Of a DNA stretch of 64,000 nt, positions 43,273 through 52,392 are shown piece after piece. The notes beneath the pieces were generated by a model. The model did not search any database. It saw nothing but the letters and a program-made list of their open reading frames with translations, and was not told where the DNA came from. The DNA is from Cruoricaptor ignavus (GTDB lineage Bacteria; Bacteroidota; Bacteroidia; Flavobacteriales; Weeksellaceae), in contig NZ_FQYI01000007.1 of assembly GCF_900141665.1 (NCBI RefSeq), positions 1 through 64,000 on the forward strand. The letters run 5' to 3'. Within the stretch, counting starts at the first letter, position 1, and each line of letters starts with the position of its first letter. The translations under genes and the position numbers were made by a program.

Positions 43273-45672
43273 TTAATTGTTAAAATCTATATCTGATCCT
43301 TGGTTCAGCGTTTCGTTCAGGTTTTCCTCCCGTTTCGGTGCAGGCTTCGGCCTGGAAGATGAGGGGTTTTCCTCCTGCTGCCTCACAGGTTCAGGGTTTT
43401 TCAGCTGATCGAGCGTCTGTAGCTGGCCTTCGTCTCCGTAGCCGCCCCGCAGTCCTCGAAGAGCGTCACAATCACCCGTCCAGTCGGACGGTTTTATAAA
43501 TTTATCATCTTTTTTTATTCCGAGGCTTTCATCCGCCCAGACTTTTTTCATATAAATAGCCCAGATCGGGAGGGACATTTTCGCACCCTGGCCTTCTCCG
43601 GTGCTGTAGAAGTGGGTGGCGCGGTCCTCCCAGCCTACCCACACGGCGGTGGCGAGATTCGGCACCATTCCCATAAACCACCCGTCGGAATTATTTTGCG
43701 TGGTACCGGTTTTCGCAGCGATCTCGATGTCTGCAGACACTCCTCTTCTCCTCAATTCTCCTGATGCCGTACCGTAGGCGGCTACGCCTTTCATCAGATC
43801 TACCATCGTGTAGGCATACAGTTCATTCATCACTTCGCGCACCTCCGGCTGCACTTCTTTTATCACCCGGCCGTTGGCATCCTCCACCCGCCACAGCATC
43901 TGCGGTTTTGTATAGTTACCAAAATTGGCGAAGGTAGCGTAGGCGCCCACCATTTCGTAGATCGTGATGTCTGTGGAGCCGAGGGCTACCGGATACTGGT
44001 TCGGGATTTCTTCGGTAATGCCCAGGTCGCGGCAGAGTTCTGCTACTTTTTTCGGCGATGCCATTTCGATAAGGCGCACTGCAACAGGGTTTTTGGAATG
44101 AGCAAGGGCATCTCTCAGGGTAAGGCTGCCGCCGGAGCCTAGAACCCGCCAGTTTCCTTTCTGGTAAGTGGCATTGGAAACGGTGCTGCAGGGCGTCATC
44201 CCGAGGTTGATAATAGCAGTGGCATACACGAACGGCTTGAATGTGGAGCCTACCTGCCTTTTACCCTGTTTAATATGGTCGTACTGGAAGTGCTGCCAGT
44301 TGATACCGCCCACCCAGGTTTTTATTTCCCCTGTGCCCGGCACCATGGACATTAGCCCCGCCTGAGCTATCTGCTTGTGGTAGCGTATGGAATCCCACGG
44401 GCTCATTTCCACCTCTTCCTCTCCCTGCCAGGTGAAGCGCGTGGTTTTTACCGGCTGCTTAAATTCCAGGATAATGGAGTCTTCCGGCATTCCTTCAGCC
44501 TTCATCATTTTGTAACGGCCTGTCCTGCGCATCGCCTGGAGCATCAGCTCGTTGGCAGTTTTTTCGCTGATGCCGTAAAATGGCCTGTTCTTCCTGCCGC
44601 GCTGCTCCGCATCAAATCTGCGCTGAAGATCGGTAAGGTGCTCCTTAACAGCCTCCTCGCCGTAGCGCTGCATGCGGGAATCCAGCGTGGTGTAGATTTT
44701 TAAGCCGTCTTTATAAATATTTAGCAGTTTCCCGTTTTTGCGTTCATATTCCTTCAAATACTGGTTAATTTCCTGCCGAAGATAAAATTTATAATATGCG
44801 GAATACCCTTCCTCCACAGACTTCACCGGCTGATAGTCGGTTACTATTGGCGTTTCCACCGCCTTTTGGTAGGTCTGCTGGTCTATGTATCCGGTAGTGA
44901 GCATCTGGCTTAGCACCACATCGCGCCTGTCTTTGGCACGCTCCGGATAGCGCATCGGGTTGTTTTTGCGCGGGTTCTCCAGCATTGCTACGAAGGTTGC
45001 CGCCTCCGGCAGGGTGAGTTCGTTGGTATGTTTGTTAAAATAAATTCGGGAAGCCATCTCCACGCCTTTTGCATTGAAAAGGAAATCGAATTTATTAAAG
45101 TAGAGGGTGATGATTTCTTCCTTGGTATAGCGCTTCTCGAGGCTTACTGCTGCCGACCATTCCTTGAGTTTCTGCGTGGCGCGCTGCAGCGGATTCTGAG
45201 ATGCCGTGCCCGTGAAGAGAAGCTTCGCCAGCTGCTGAGAAATCGTGGAGCCGCCGCCTCTTTTCCCCCGGAACCATACCGCGCGGCCTACGGATTTTAT
45301 ATCTATTCCGGAGTGCTCGCGGAAGCGCTCGTCCTCCTTAGCCTCCAGGGCGTACACGAGGTAAGGCGGCAAGTCCTTGTAAGTCACCGGGATGGTTTTT
45401 TCTTTTTCAAACTTCCCGAGCAGCACCCCATCTGCCGACCAGATCGTGGAAGCCACATAGATGTCTGGGTTTTCCAGCTCTTCGGTGTCTGGCATTTCGC
45501 CGAAAAAACCCTGAGACACACCAAAAAATAGTGCCGCTATCCCGAGCACCGTTACCAGCAGGCCGATCCAGATGAAGCTGACCCACCACCTCCATCCGGT
45601 GTTTTTTTTCTTCTTCCGCGGCAGCGGAAAGGTTGATTTCGGCGTGCCTTCCGGCTGATTTATTTTTGCCAT
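43273..45672 (-). CDS. mrcA: Penicillin-binding protein 1A (bifunctional glycosyltransferase/transpeptidase)
   Basis: PBP1A polymerises glycan strands and cross-links them. The 799-residue protein has a cytoplasmic basic N-terminus, one transmembrane anchor (WVSFIWIGLLVTVLGIAALF) and a GT51 domain with EDERFREHSGIDI and GGGSTISQQLAKLL. The transpeptidase domain has the active Ser in STFKP (Ser476), SKNP and KTGTT (Lys654). A Pro/Asn-rich tail follows. It lies 10 bp after gldH, and ricT-gldH-PBP1A form one operon. Confidence 0.95.
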   Translation of the reverse strand: MAKINQPEGTPKSTFPLPRKKKKNTGWRWWVSFIWIGLLVTVLGIAALFFGVSQGFFGEMPDTEELENPDIYVASTIWSADGVLLGKFEKEKTIPVTYKDLPPYLVYALEAKEDERFREHSGIDIKSVGRAVWFRGKRGGGSTISQQLAKLLFTGTASQNPLQRATQKLKEWSAAVSLEKRYTKEEIITLYFNKFDFLFNAKGVEMASRIYFNKHTNELTLPEAATFVAMLENPRKNNPMRYPERAKDRRDVVLSQMLTTGYIDQQTYQKAVETPIVTDYQPVKSVEEGYSAYYKFYLRQEINQYLKEYERKNGKLLNIYKDGLKIYTTLDSRMQRYGEEAVKEHLTDLQRRFDAEQRGRKNRPFYGISEKTANELMLQAMRRTGRYKMMKAEGMPEDSIILEFKQPVKTTRFTWQGEEEVEMSPWDSIRYHKQIAQAGLMSMVPGTGEIKTWVGGINWQHFQYDHIKQGKRQVGSTFKPFVYATAIINLGMTPCSTVSNATYQKGNWRVLGSGGSLTLRDALAHSKNPVAVRLIEMASPKKVAELCRDLGITEEIPNQYPVALGSTDITIYEMVGAYATFANFGNYTKPQMLWRVEDANGRVIKEVQPEVREVMNELYAYTMVDLMKGVAAYGTASGELRRRGVSADIEIAAKTGTTQNNSDGWFMGMVPNLATAVWVGWEDRATHFYSTGEGQGAKMSLPIWAIYMKKVWADESLGIKKDDKFIKPSDWTGDCDALRGLRGGYGDEGQLQTLDQLKNPEPVRQQEENPSSSRPKPAPKREENLNETLNQGSDIDFNN

Positions 45673-45682
45673 AAATATGTTT

Positions 45683-46168
45683 CTACGGTTTTGTGTTTTC
45701 TATCATTACTCCAAAATCCTCTATGCCCGGCAGCGTATCCCTGCGCATTGCCTGCCTTACTTCCAGCCGGTAGCGGCCGCTTTCCGGGAATCTGTAGTTC
45801 GTTCTGTATTGGAAGAGCGTTTCCTTCACGGTGCCAAAGCCGCTTCCAACCCATTCCCCGTTGGGCTTTGCCAGGATAAAATTGAGCGTATCAGGCGTTG
45901 CCGCCTTCCCTCCTTCTTTCGTTAATACACTGAAAACCCGCAGGTTGCTGTAGGGATAATCCTCATTATTCCGGACGACAAATATAATGTTTTTAGGCTG
46001 CTGCGCGTCCTTTATTTCAAAACTGAAAACCTGCGCGCTTTCTTTTTGCCAGGAGCCTTCTACATTGTTCATATAGACATCGCCGCCCATACGGGAGCAA
46101 GCCGCAGGGATGGCTACCGCAGCGGCCACCAGCAGGGTGGGGAATATCTTACGCGCCTGCATCGCCAT
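45683..46168 (-). CDS. gldH: Gliding motility lipoprotein GldH
   Basis: GldH is one of the lipoproteins needed for gliding motility and associated with type IX secretion in Flavobacteriia. From ATG 46168 (an ATG at 46162 is equally possible) it has a lipoprotein signal (LLVAAAVAIPAACSRMG). A beta-rich domain follows: VEGSWQKESAQVFSFEI, NIIFVVRNNEDYPYSNLRVF, FILAKPNGEWVGSGFGTVKE and SGRYRLEVRQAMR. It overlaps the end of ricT by 20 bp and precedes the PBP1A gene. Confidence 0.88.
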   Translation of the reverse strand: MAMQARKIFPTLLVAAAVAIPAACSRMGGDVYMNNVEGSWQKESAQVFSFEIKDAQQPKNIIFVVRNNEDYPYSNLRVFSVLTKEGGKAATPDTLNFILAKPNGEWVGSGFGTVKETLFQYRTNYRFPESGRYRLEVRQAMRRDTLPGIEDFGVMIENTKP

Positions 46169-47399
46169 TTGGTTTTGGTTTTTTTGGTAAATTTTTCCTC
46201 CCCTTGTTCTGCGGGCGCCTTTCACCGCTCTCTCCATCTTTACGGATATTTTGCTGCGGTTTAGTAGCGGCGGGCTTTCGGTCTTTTTTAGAGCTGCGCT
46301 TCACGCTTCGCTTTTTCTCAAACCTGTCCACACTATCCTCCTGGATGAGGTCGGCAGATTTTGGCGTAAGGCTTTGCGGCGAAGCGAGGTCTTCCAGCGG
46401 CGGGCTCTTTACCCCTTTTTTATTCTCAGCAAGCAGCGCCTTCACCTTTGGGGCATCCAGATCGTACCACGCGAAGGAATTATCCGCATAGGTAAACCAC
46501 ATTTTCCTTTTAAATACATCGATTTTAATGCAGTAGGCAAGGCCTTTCTCGGTATCCAGCTTAGCGTTGGAGGAGGGGAAATCCCGCAGGGCATCCAGGT
46601 AGGAATCCAGCTCATAGTTCAGGCAGCACTTCAGTTTGCCGCACTGCCCCGCAAGCTTTTGCGGGTTGATGCTCAGCTGCTGGTAGCGTGCCGCGTTGGT
46701 ATTCACCGAGCGGAAGTCCGTAAGCCAGGAGGAGCAGCACAGCTCCCTGCCGCAGGAGCCTATTCCGCCTATCTTCGCCGCTTCCTGCCGGAAGCCGATC
46801 TGCTTCATATCTACCTTTATGCGGAATGCCAGCGCCAGCTCCTTGATTAGCTGGCGGAAATCCACGCGGCTGTCGGCAGTGTAGTAGAAGGTCGCCTTGG
46901 TGCCGTCACCCTGGAATTCTACATCGGTAATCTTCATATCCAGCCCGAGTGCTTCTGCGACTTTCTTCGCCTGCTGTTTTATATAATCCTCCTTTGCTCT
47001 CGCCTCATGCCAGATTTCCACATCCTTCTGGTTGGCAATTCTGTAGATTTTCAATGCCTGTACTTCCGGGAATTTTTTGCGTTTCATCTGCATTTTCACC
47101 AGCTCTCCGGTAAGGCTTACAGTGCCGATATCGTGTCCCGGGCTTGCCTCCACCGTAACGATGCTGCCCGGGTGTAGCGGCAGGCGGTTCACATTTTTGA
47201 AAAAAGATTTCCGTTCGTTTTTAAAGCGTACCTCCACGAAGTCGTTCTCCGGGGTATTGCCAGGGCTTTCTATGCCAGCAAGCCAGTCGAAAACGCTTAA
47301 CTTATAGCTGTTCCCACAGGTATCTACGCTGGCGCAGCCGCCCGCGCTACTGCCGCAGGAATGCGCGGAATCGCCGGATGTCTTGCATCCACAACTCAT
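46149..47399 (-). CDS. ricT: PSP1 family regulatory iron-sulfur protein RicT
   Basis: The 416-residue cytosolic protein has a Cys/Gly/Ser-rich N-terminus (MSCGCKTSGDSAHSCGSS). The PSP1 core follows (LPLHPGSIVTVEASPGHDIGTV, GDGTKATFYYTADSRVDFR), with the cysteine set SCGRELCCSSW and CGKLKCCLNYE. The RicT/YaaT family binds Fe-S and, in Firmicutes, controls mRNA decay. A long Lys/Arg-rich tail (SVKRSSKKDRKP to the end) may bind RNA. It leads the operon with gldH and PBP1A, a common order in Flavobacteriia. Confidence 0.9.
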   Translation of the reverse strand: MSCGCKTSGDSAHSCGSSAGGCASVDTCGNSYKLSVFDWLAGIESPGNTPENDFVEVRFKNERKSFFKNVNRLPLHPGSIVTVEASPGHDIGTVSLTGELVKMQMKRKKFPEVQALKIYRIANQKDVEIWHEARAKEDYIKQQAKKVAEALGLDMKITDVEFQGDGTKATFYYTADSRVDFRQLIKELALAFRIKVDMKQIGFRQEAAKIGGIGSCGRELCCSSWLTDFRSVNTNAARYQQLSINPQKLAGQCGKLKCCLNYELDSYLDALRDFPSSNAKLDTEKGLAYCIKIDVFKRKMWFTYADNSFAWYDLDAPKVKALLAENKKGVKSPPLEDLASPQSLTPKSADLIQEDSVDRFEKKRSVKRSSKKDRKPAATKPQQNIRKDGESGERRPQNKGRKNLPKKPKPNGDAGA

Positions 47400-47815
47400 A
47401 CTTTCTGTTTAATAAAATTCCTGCAAAGTTATTAATTTAAGGATTAAGAATGAGTTTAAGGATGAGTTTTCAGTTTCAGGGTAAGGATAGCGGGAGCTTT
47501 GTCAAAATTCCAAATCTCTGGTAAAGGTTTTTTAGACCTGCTTTGGACGAAAACACAGACAAACCGTTAAACATTTACTAAACACATAAACAGCATATAG
47601 AGATTATATTCTAAATTTAAACCAATTTGAGGGAATATCTTACACAAAAACTACAAAATGATTATTTTAAACATAAATATTTAATAAATTGTTTTTAGTA
47701 ATTAACTTACATATTATCAATAGTTTATATCCAAGTTTTACGATTAAACAAACATTTAAAATAAATTCCGTTTGTAAATTTTTTAAAAAATTAACATTTG
47801 TTTTAGAAAATATTT
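47400..47815. other. AT-rich intergenic region between divergent genes
   Basis: No gene is visible. A TAACTTTG box (47424-47431, minus strand) is the likely -7 element of ricT. The rest is very AT-rich, with several TTTG and TTAA runs typical of a promoter area for the FadL gene, whose -7 box lies just after it. Confidence 0.5.
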
Positions 47816-47823
47816 TATATTTG
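47816..47823 (+). promoter_or_regulatory. -7 box of the FadL/GDSL gene pair
   Basis: TATATTTG matches TAnnTTTG, 18 bp before the ATG at 47842. The nearest TTG is 15 nt upstream, slightly short. Because the box lies within a longer TTG-started open frame from 47689, it supports the ATG. Confidence 0.55.
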
Positions 47824-47841
47824 AAAAAAAATCAAGCGCAT

Positions 47842-49080
47842 ATGAAAAGAATATTATTTAGCATCGCTCTCCTTTCCGGCGTTTCTGCCTACGCGGGAGG
47901 CTTCCGCGTTTCGCTGCAGGGCGTGCGGCAGCTGGCGATGGCACACACCAGTGCACACACCGAGGATGCCAGCGTGGCATTCTTCCACCCGGCGGGTATT
48001 TCTTTTATCCCAGCAAAATTGAGCGTGGCTGCCGGAGGTATTGGGGTCAAAAATACCGTGACATTCCAGAATCCGCAGACCTTAACCAAAACTGATACAG
48101 ACAACCCCCTGGGTACGCCTGCGTATGCCGCACTCGCCTACAAGCTGAATGACAAGGTATCGCTGGGCTTCAGCTTTACCACGCCTTACGGCAGCGTGGT
48201 GGAGTGGCCGGAGGACTGGGAAGGCAGGGAAATCGTGCAGCGTATGGAGCTGAAGGCGCTTTACTTTCAGCCGATGCTCGCAGTGAAGCTCTCCCCGGAG
48301 GTCTCCGTAGGCGCAAGCTACATCTACTCCAAAGGCCTGGTGGACTGGACGCGCGCCGTGACGCTGCTGAACGGGAATATGAACATAAAGGACGAGAAGG
48401 CTAAAGGCCACGGCTACGGCATCAGTTTTTACTTTAAACCGAATGATAAATTTGAGGCGGGCGCCTCCTACCGCTCGCCAATTGACATGAAGGCGAAGGA
48501 GGGCGTAGTGGCATTCAACATAAAACCATCCGTCTATTCCGTGGTGGGGCTGGATCAGAACGGGCAGGATAGGTTCACCGCCACCCTGCCGCTCACGGAG
48601 GAGTACACCCTTGGGCTTACCTACCGCATACTTCCGCAGTGGAAGGTTTCCGCAGACCTGAACTACCACGGCTGGCACCGATACAGCGCACTGACGCTCG
48701 ACTTCGAGCAGGCGCCGCTGGGCAACCACCCGGAGGACCCGACGATCCTGACAGTACCGAAAAACTTCCACAACGCCCACACCCTGCGCATCGGTACGGA
48801 GTATCAGTTTAATGAGAAATTTGCCGGCAGGCTGGGCTATTATTTCGATGAGACGCCTTATGATGATGAATACTTCATCCCAGAAACTCCATCCTTCAAC
48901 CTGCATGTGCTTACCGCCGGCTTCGGGATGAACTTTAACGGCTTCGGGCTGGATGCAGCCGTGGGCATGCCGCTGGGCGAACCGCGCACCGTGAACAACA
49001 CTTATCAAAATTTCGTAGGAGAGGCAAAAATGAAAGCTATTTATTTCGGCCTCGGGCTCCGCTATAACCTTGTAAAATAA
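47842..49080 (+). CDS. OmpP1/FadL/TodX family outer-membrane transporter
   Basis: The 412-residue protein from ATG 47842 has a signal peptide (ILFSIALLSGVSAYAGGF). The FadL pattern follows: GGFRVSLQGVRQLAMAHTSAH, EDASVAFFHPAGISF, and amphipathic strands ending LGLRYNLVK. FadL porins admit long-chain fatty acids and other hydrophobic molecules. It is followed after 7 bp by a GDSL hydrolase lipoprotein, a pairing that suggests release and import of acyl chains. Confidence 0.93.
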   Translation: MKRILFSIALLSGVSAYAGGFRVSLQGVRQLAMAHTSAHTEDASVAFFHPAGISFIPAKLSVAAGGIGVKNTVTFQNPQTLTKTDTDNPLGTPAYAALAYKLNDKVSLGFSFTTPYGSVVEWPEDWEGREIVQRMELKALYFQPMLAVKLSPEVSVGASYIYSKGLVDWTRAVTLLNGNMNIKDEKAKGHGYGISFYFKPNDKFEAGASYRSPIDMKAKEGVVAFNIKPSVYSVVGLDQNGQDRFTATLPLTEEYTLGLTYRILPQWKVSADLNYHGWHRYSALTLDFEQAPLGNHPEDPTILTVPKNFHNAHTLRIGTEYQFNEKFAGRLGYYFDETPYDDEYFIPETPSFNLHVLTAGFGMNFNGFGLDAAVGMPLGEPRTVNNTYQNFVGEAKMKAIYFGLGLRYNLVK

Positions 49081-49087
49081 CTGTCTG

Positions 49088-50647
49088 ATGAAAAAAATAA
49101 CGATATGGGCAGCGGCCGTGGCACTGGCTGCCACCGCGATGAGCTGCAAGAATGATTTCGATAATGATGTGGAGGACATCCTCATCACAGCAGGAGATGC
49201 TAATTTCAGCAAATATGTAGCACTGGGCAACTCGCTGACCTCCGGCTACAGGGACAATGCGCTCTACGCCTCCGCACAGCAGGAAAGCTATCCCAACCTG
49301 ATGGCTATGCAGATGAAAGCCGCAGGCGGCGGAGAATTTAAACTGCCGCTGATGCCTAATGAAACGGGCGGCTTCGCCAATCTGGGCATTGCCGGAAAAC
49401 TGATGCTTCAGTCGGCAAACGGGGCGCTCGCGCCGGTGCCTACCAAGGCGGGTGGCGATCTGGATAATGTGGCTTCTGGAGGACCTTACCAAAATATGGG
49501 CGTTCCGGGCGCGAAATCTTACCACCTGATTGCCCCGGGATACGGAAGCGCCGCCGGGCTGGCGAGCGGTACTGCAAACCCTTACTTCGTGCGCTTCGCC
49601 ACATCGCCAAACGCTAGCGTGCTGCAGGATGCCATAGCTCAGAAGCCCACCTTCTTCTCCCTCTGGATCGGCAATAACGATGTGCTTTCCTACGCCAGCA
49701 ATGGGGGCACCAACCCCGTAAGCGTGAACGGGCAGACCTACCACGCACCGGCTACCGTACAGACAGGCACCGATCCGAAACTTTACAAAGCCAACGACAT
49801 CTCCTCCCCGGAGCTGGTGGCGGGTTCTATTAAAATAATTATAGAAGGAATGAAATCTGCCGGAGCGGAGAAAGGCGTAATTGCCAATATCCCGTCCATC
49901 ACCTCCACGCCGTTCTTCACCAGAGTGCCTTATAACGCGGTCAACCTCAGCGAAGCTCAGGCTACCCAGATGAATAGTGCCCTGCTGAAGAACCTGAAAG
50001 CCGCGCTCACAGCCTTTGGGCAGGGCGACAGAGTAAACCTCGCAGCAGCCGGAGCCAACCCAGTTCTGATTGTGGATAACGCTCTGGCGGACCTCTCTGC
50101 GCAGCTTACCGCGGCATTTTCGCAGGCTGGCGTACCGGCACCTCAGGCGGCGATGCTCGGCAAGGTTTTCGGGCAGGCAAGGCACGCGAAGAGCGGGGAG
50201 CTACTCACTCTTACCTCGTCCTCCGTATTGGGGAAGGATGCTATGACCAATGCGGCGCCTACGGCAGGCACCCAATTTATCGTAGGGGCGACCTTCCCGC
50301 TGGGGGACAACTTCTCCCTAACGGCGAAAGAGATTGAAAATGTAAACAAAGCGACCGCCGCATACAACGCTGCGATCAGCAGCCTCGCAAATCAGTACGG
50401 ACTGGCTCTTGTTGACATAAATTCTCTGATGAACAGGCTGAACAGCCAGTCCGGCATTGTGTGGAACGGCGTGCGCTACAACGCGGGCTTCGTGACGGGA
50501 GGCACCTTCTCTCTAGACGGTATACACCTCACAGGCAAGGGCTACGCTATGGTGGCCAATGAATTCCTGAAGGCTATCAACCAGAAATACCGCTCCAACC
50601 TTCCCCTTGTGGATGCAAACCTGTATTCCGGCGTGGAATTTCCTTAA
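49088..50647 (+). CDS. SGNH/GDSL hydrolase family lipoprotein
   Basis: The 519-residue lipoprotein (signal ALAATAMSC) has the block I variant YVALGNSLTSGY carrying the nucleophile Ser, and a block III LWIGNNDVLSYA. The catalytic Asp-His pair is near the end (SLDGIHLTGKGYAMVAN). Such enzymes are esterases or lipases. The sequence shows an outer-membrane or periplasmic location. It is translationally close to the upstream FadL porin and ends before a terminator. Confidence 0.92.
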   Translation: MKKITIWAAAVALAATAMSCKNDFDNDVEDILITAGDANFSKYVALGNSLTSGYRDNALYASAQQESYPNLMAMQMKAAGGGEFKLPLMPNETGGFANLGIAGKLMLQSANGALAPVPTKAGGDLDNVASGGPYQNMGVPGAKSYHLIAPGYGSAAGLASGTANPYFVRFATSPNASVLQDAIAQKPTFFSLWIGNNDVLSYASNGGTNPVSVNGQTYHAPATVQTGTDPKLYKANDISSPELVAGSIKIIIEGMKSAGAEKGVIANIPSITSTPFFTRVPYNAVNLSEAQATQMNSALLKNLKAALTAFGQGDRVNLAAAGANPVLIVDNALADLSAQLTAAFSQAGVPAPQAAMLGKVFGQARHAKSGELLTLTSSSVLGKDAMTNAAPTAGTQFIVGATFPLGDNFSLTAKEIENVNKATAAYNAAISSLANQYGLALVDINSLMNRLNSQSGIVWNGVRYNAGFVTGGTFSLDGIHLTGKGYAMVANEFLKAINQKYRSNLPLVDANLYSGVEFP

Positions 50648-50670
50648 TCTATTCAGCTTATGATCAATAC

Positions 50671-50697
50671 CGGCCCGCCTATGCGGGTCGTTTTTTT
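50671..50697 (+). terminator. Terminator of the FadL/GDSL operon
   Basis: CGGCCCGC pairs with GCGGGTCG (eight base pairs, one G-U) and is followed by seven T residues, 23 bp after the stop codon. Confidence 0.93.
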
Positions 50698-50742
50698 GCT
50701 ATTAATTCTCTCTGGGGCACTTTCCGAGGATTAAATTTTGGT

Positions 50743-50750
50743 TAAATTTG
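50743..50750 (+). promoter_or_regulatory. -7 box of prs
   Basis: TAAATTTG matches TAnnTTTG, 18 bp before the prs ATG. No -33 TTG at the usual spacing. Confidence 0.5.
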
Positions 50751-50768
50751 CATCAACATCCTTAGACT

Positions 50769-51704
50769 ATGGCACAATCCTCCTACCTTTTCAGCACGCG
50801 CACCAGCTACGACTTGGCACAGAAAATCGCCGAGCACTACGGCCAGGATTTAGGCAAAATCAACTTCCAGGAATTTAGCGACGGTGAATTTGAGCCGGTT
50901 CTCGATCAGTCGGTTCGTGGCGGCAGGGTCTTTCTCATCGGCTCCACATTTCCACCGGCAGACAACTTGCTGGAACTTCTGCTGATGATAGATGCCGCCA
51001 AAAGAGCATCAGCAAAAAACATTACTGTGGTAATCCCTTACTACGGCCTTGCAAGGCAGGACAGGAAGGATAAACCCAGGGCACCGATAGGCGCAAAACT
51101 GGTGGCCAACCTGCTGAGCGCAGCGGGTGCTACAAGGATTATGACGATGGATTTGCACGCCGACCAGATTCAGGGCTTCTTCGAAATTCCGGTGGATCAT
51201 CTGTACGCCTCCACGATTTTTGTGGATTACATCACCTCCCTAAACCTTGATAACCTGACGATTGCTTCACCTGATATGGGCGGTGCGAAGCGCGCGAAAA
51301 ACTATGCAGGATACCTGGGCGCAGAAGTGGTGATTGCCTACAAAGAGCGTAAGAAAGCCAATGTGGTGGAAGAGATGTTCCTGATAGGCGATGTGCAGGA
51401 TAGGAATGTAATCTTGATAGATGATATGATAGATACAGCGGGAACGCTTTGCAAGGCGGCGAGCATCCTGATGGAAAAGGGCGCAAAATCCGTAAGGGCG
51501 ATGGCTACGCACGGTGTGCTTTCCGGAAAGGCTTACGAGAACATAGAAAATTCCAAGCTTTCGGAAGTGATTGTGACGGATACCATCCCGATTAAAACGG
51601 AGCTTTCATCGAAGATAAAGGTGCTTTCGTGCGCGCCGCTTTTCGCGGAAGTAATGCATATGGTGCACGAGCATAAATCCATCAGCGATAAGTTCGTGAT
51701 TTAG
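50769..51704 (+). CDS. prs: Ribose-phosphate pyrophosphokinase
   Basis: Prs makes PRPP from ribose-5-phosphate and ATP, feeding purine, pyrimidine, His, Trp and NAD synthesis. The 311-residue protein has FSDGEFEPVL, PADNLLELLLMIDAAKRA, YYGLARQDRKDKPRAPIGAKL, DLHADQIQGFF and the PRPP-binding loop VILIDDMIDTAGTL. It is the class I enzyme length. It converges with the Uma2 gene, with only 11 bp between stops. Confidence 0.97.
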   Translation: MAQSSYLFSTRTSYDLAQKIAEHYGQDLGKINFQEFSDGEFEPVLDQSVRGGRVFLIGSTFPPADNLLELLLMIDAAKRASAKNITVVIPYYGLARQDRKDKPRAPIGAKLVANLLSAAGATRIMTMDLHADQIQGFFEIPVDHLYASTIFVDYITSLNLDNLTIASPDMGGAKRAKNYAGYLGAEVVIAYKERKKANVVEEMFLIGDVQDRNVILIDDMIDTAGTLCKAASILMEKGAKSVRAMATHGVLSGKAYENIENSKLSEVIVTDTIPIKTELSSKIKVLSCAPLFAEVMHMVHEHKSISDKFVI

Positions 51705-51715
51705 TTTTTCTATTG

Positions 51716-52300
51716 CTAATCTATCCCGGAAAACAATTCACTCACGCTTAGAGAAAGCTGCGGGAAAATTCGGGATTGTAAGATTTCGCCTTCTGTAGCA
51801 GGTTTCAGCCCGATGAAGATTTCACCCTGAAGCACAAACTGCTGCACATTTTTTTCGCCGGGGTGCACAATCCAGTACTCTTTTACGCCGTTTTCTTCGT
51901 AAATCCGGTACTTGTTGTCATATTCCTTCTTTGAATTTCCGGGCGAAAGAATTTCCACCACCAAATCTGGCGCGCCGAGACAACCGCGCTCATCCAGCTT
52001 TTCCAAATCACAGATTACGCAGAGGTCCGGCTGAACAACGGTGCGGATTTTCCCATCTACATCGGGAAAACGAACATCGAAAGGTGCAACATAGATTTCG
52101 CAAGTATGCGAGCGGAAAGCCTGCAGGAAAACATCGGTAATCTTCAATGAAATCCTTTGATGTTTCCGCAAAGGTGCAGGGCTCATTTGGAAGATTTTCC
52201 CCTTGAAAAGCTCCACCCTTTCCTGAAATTTCCAAAGCAGATAATCGGCGTATGTATAGGATTTCGATAAATCCAAATCGCTGAAATTGGTAACTTCCAT
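51716..52300 (-). CDS. Uma2 family endonuclease-like protein
   Basis: The 194-residue protein from ATG 52300 (MEVTNFSDLDLSKSYTYADY) has the Uma2/DUF820 PD-(D/E)xK pattern: VELFKGKIFQMSPAPLRKHQRIS, VAPFDVRFP, VQPDLCVICDLEKLDERGCLGAPDLVVEILSPG and EYWIVHPGEKNVQQFVL. The catalytic residues lie in QPDL and the VEILS strand. The family is common, usually solitary, and its role is poorly understood. An upstream start at 52318 adds six residues. Confidence 0.9.
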   Translation of the reverse strand: MEVTNFSDLDLSKSYTYADYLLWKFQERVELFKGKIFQMSPAPLRKHQRISLKITDVFLQAFRSHTCEIYVAPFDVRFPDVDGKIRTVVQPDLCVICDLEKLDERGCLGAPDLVVEILSPGNSKKEYDNKYRIYEENGVKEYWIVHPGEKNVQQFVLQGEIFIGLKPATEGEILQSRIFPQLSLSVSELFSGID

Positions 52301-52365
52301 AACCGCAGTTTGATACAAAGTTAAAGATTTTCAACAATTCACTTCACCATCTCGAAAAAAGTCCT

Positions 52366-52373
52366 TACATTTG
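52366..52373 (+). promoter_or_regulatory. -7 box of rplY
   Basis: TACATTTG matches TAnnTTTG and lies 19 bp before the rplY ATG. Confidence 0.5.
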
Positions 52374-52392
52374 CAGTCTCAAAATTTTTATA

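Noticed and set aside
48082-50185. Two long antisense open frames (48082-49230 and 49037-50185, both minus).
   Set aside because: They are shadows of the FadL and GDSL genes, whose coding strands have signal peptides and family motifs. The antisense products have no recognisable domain.
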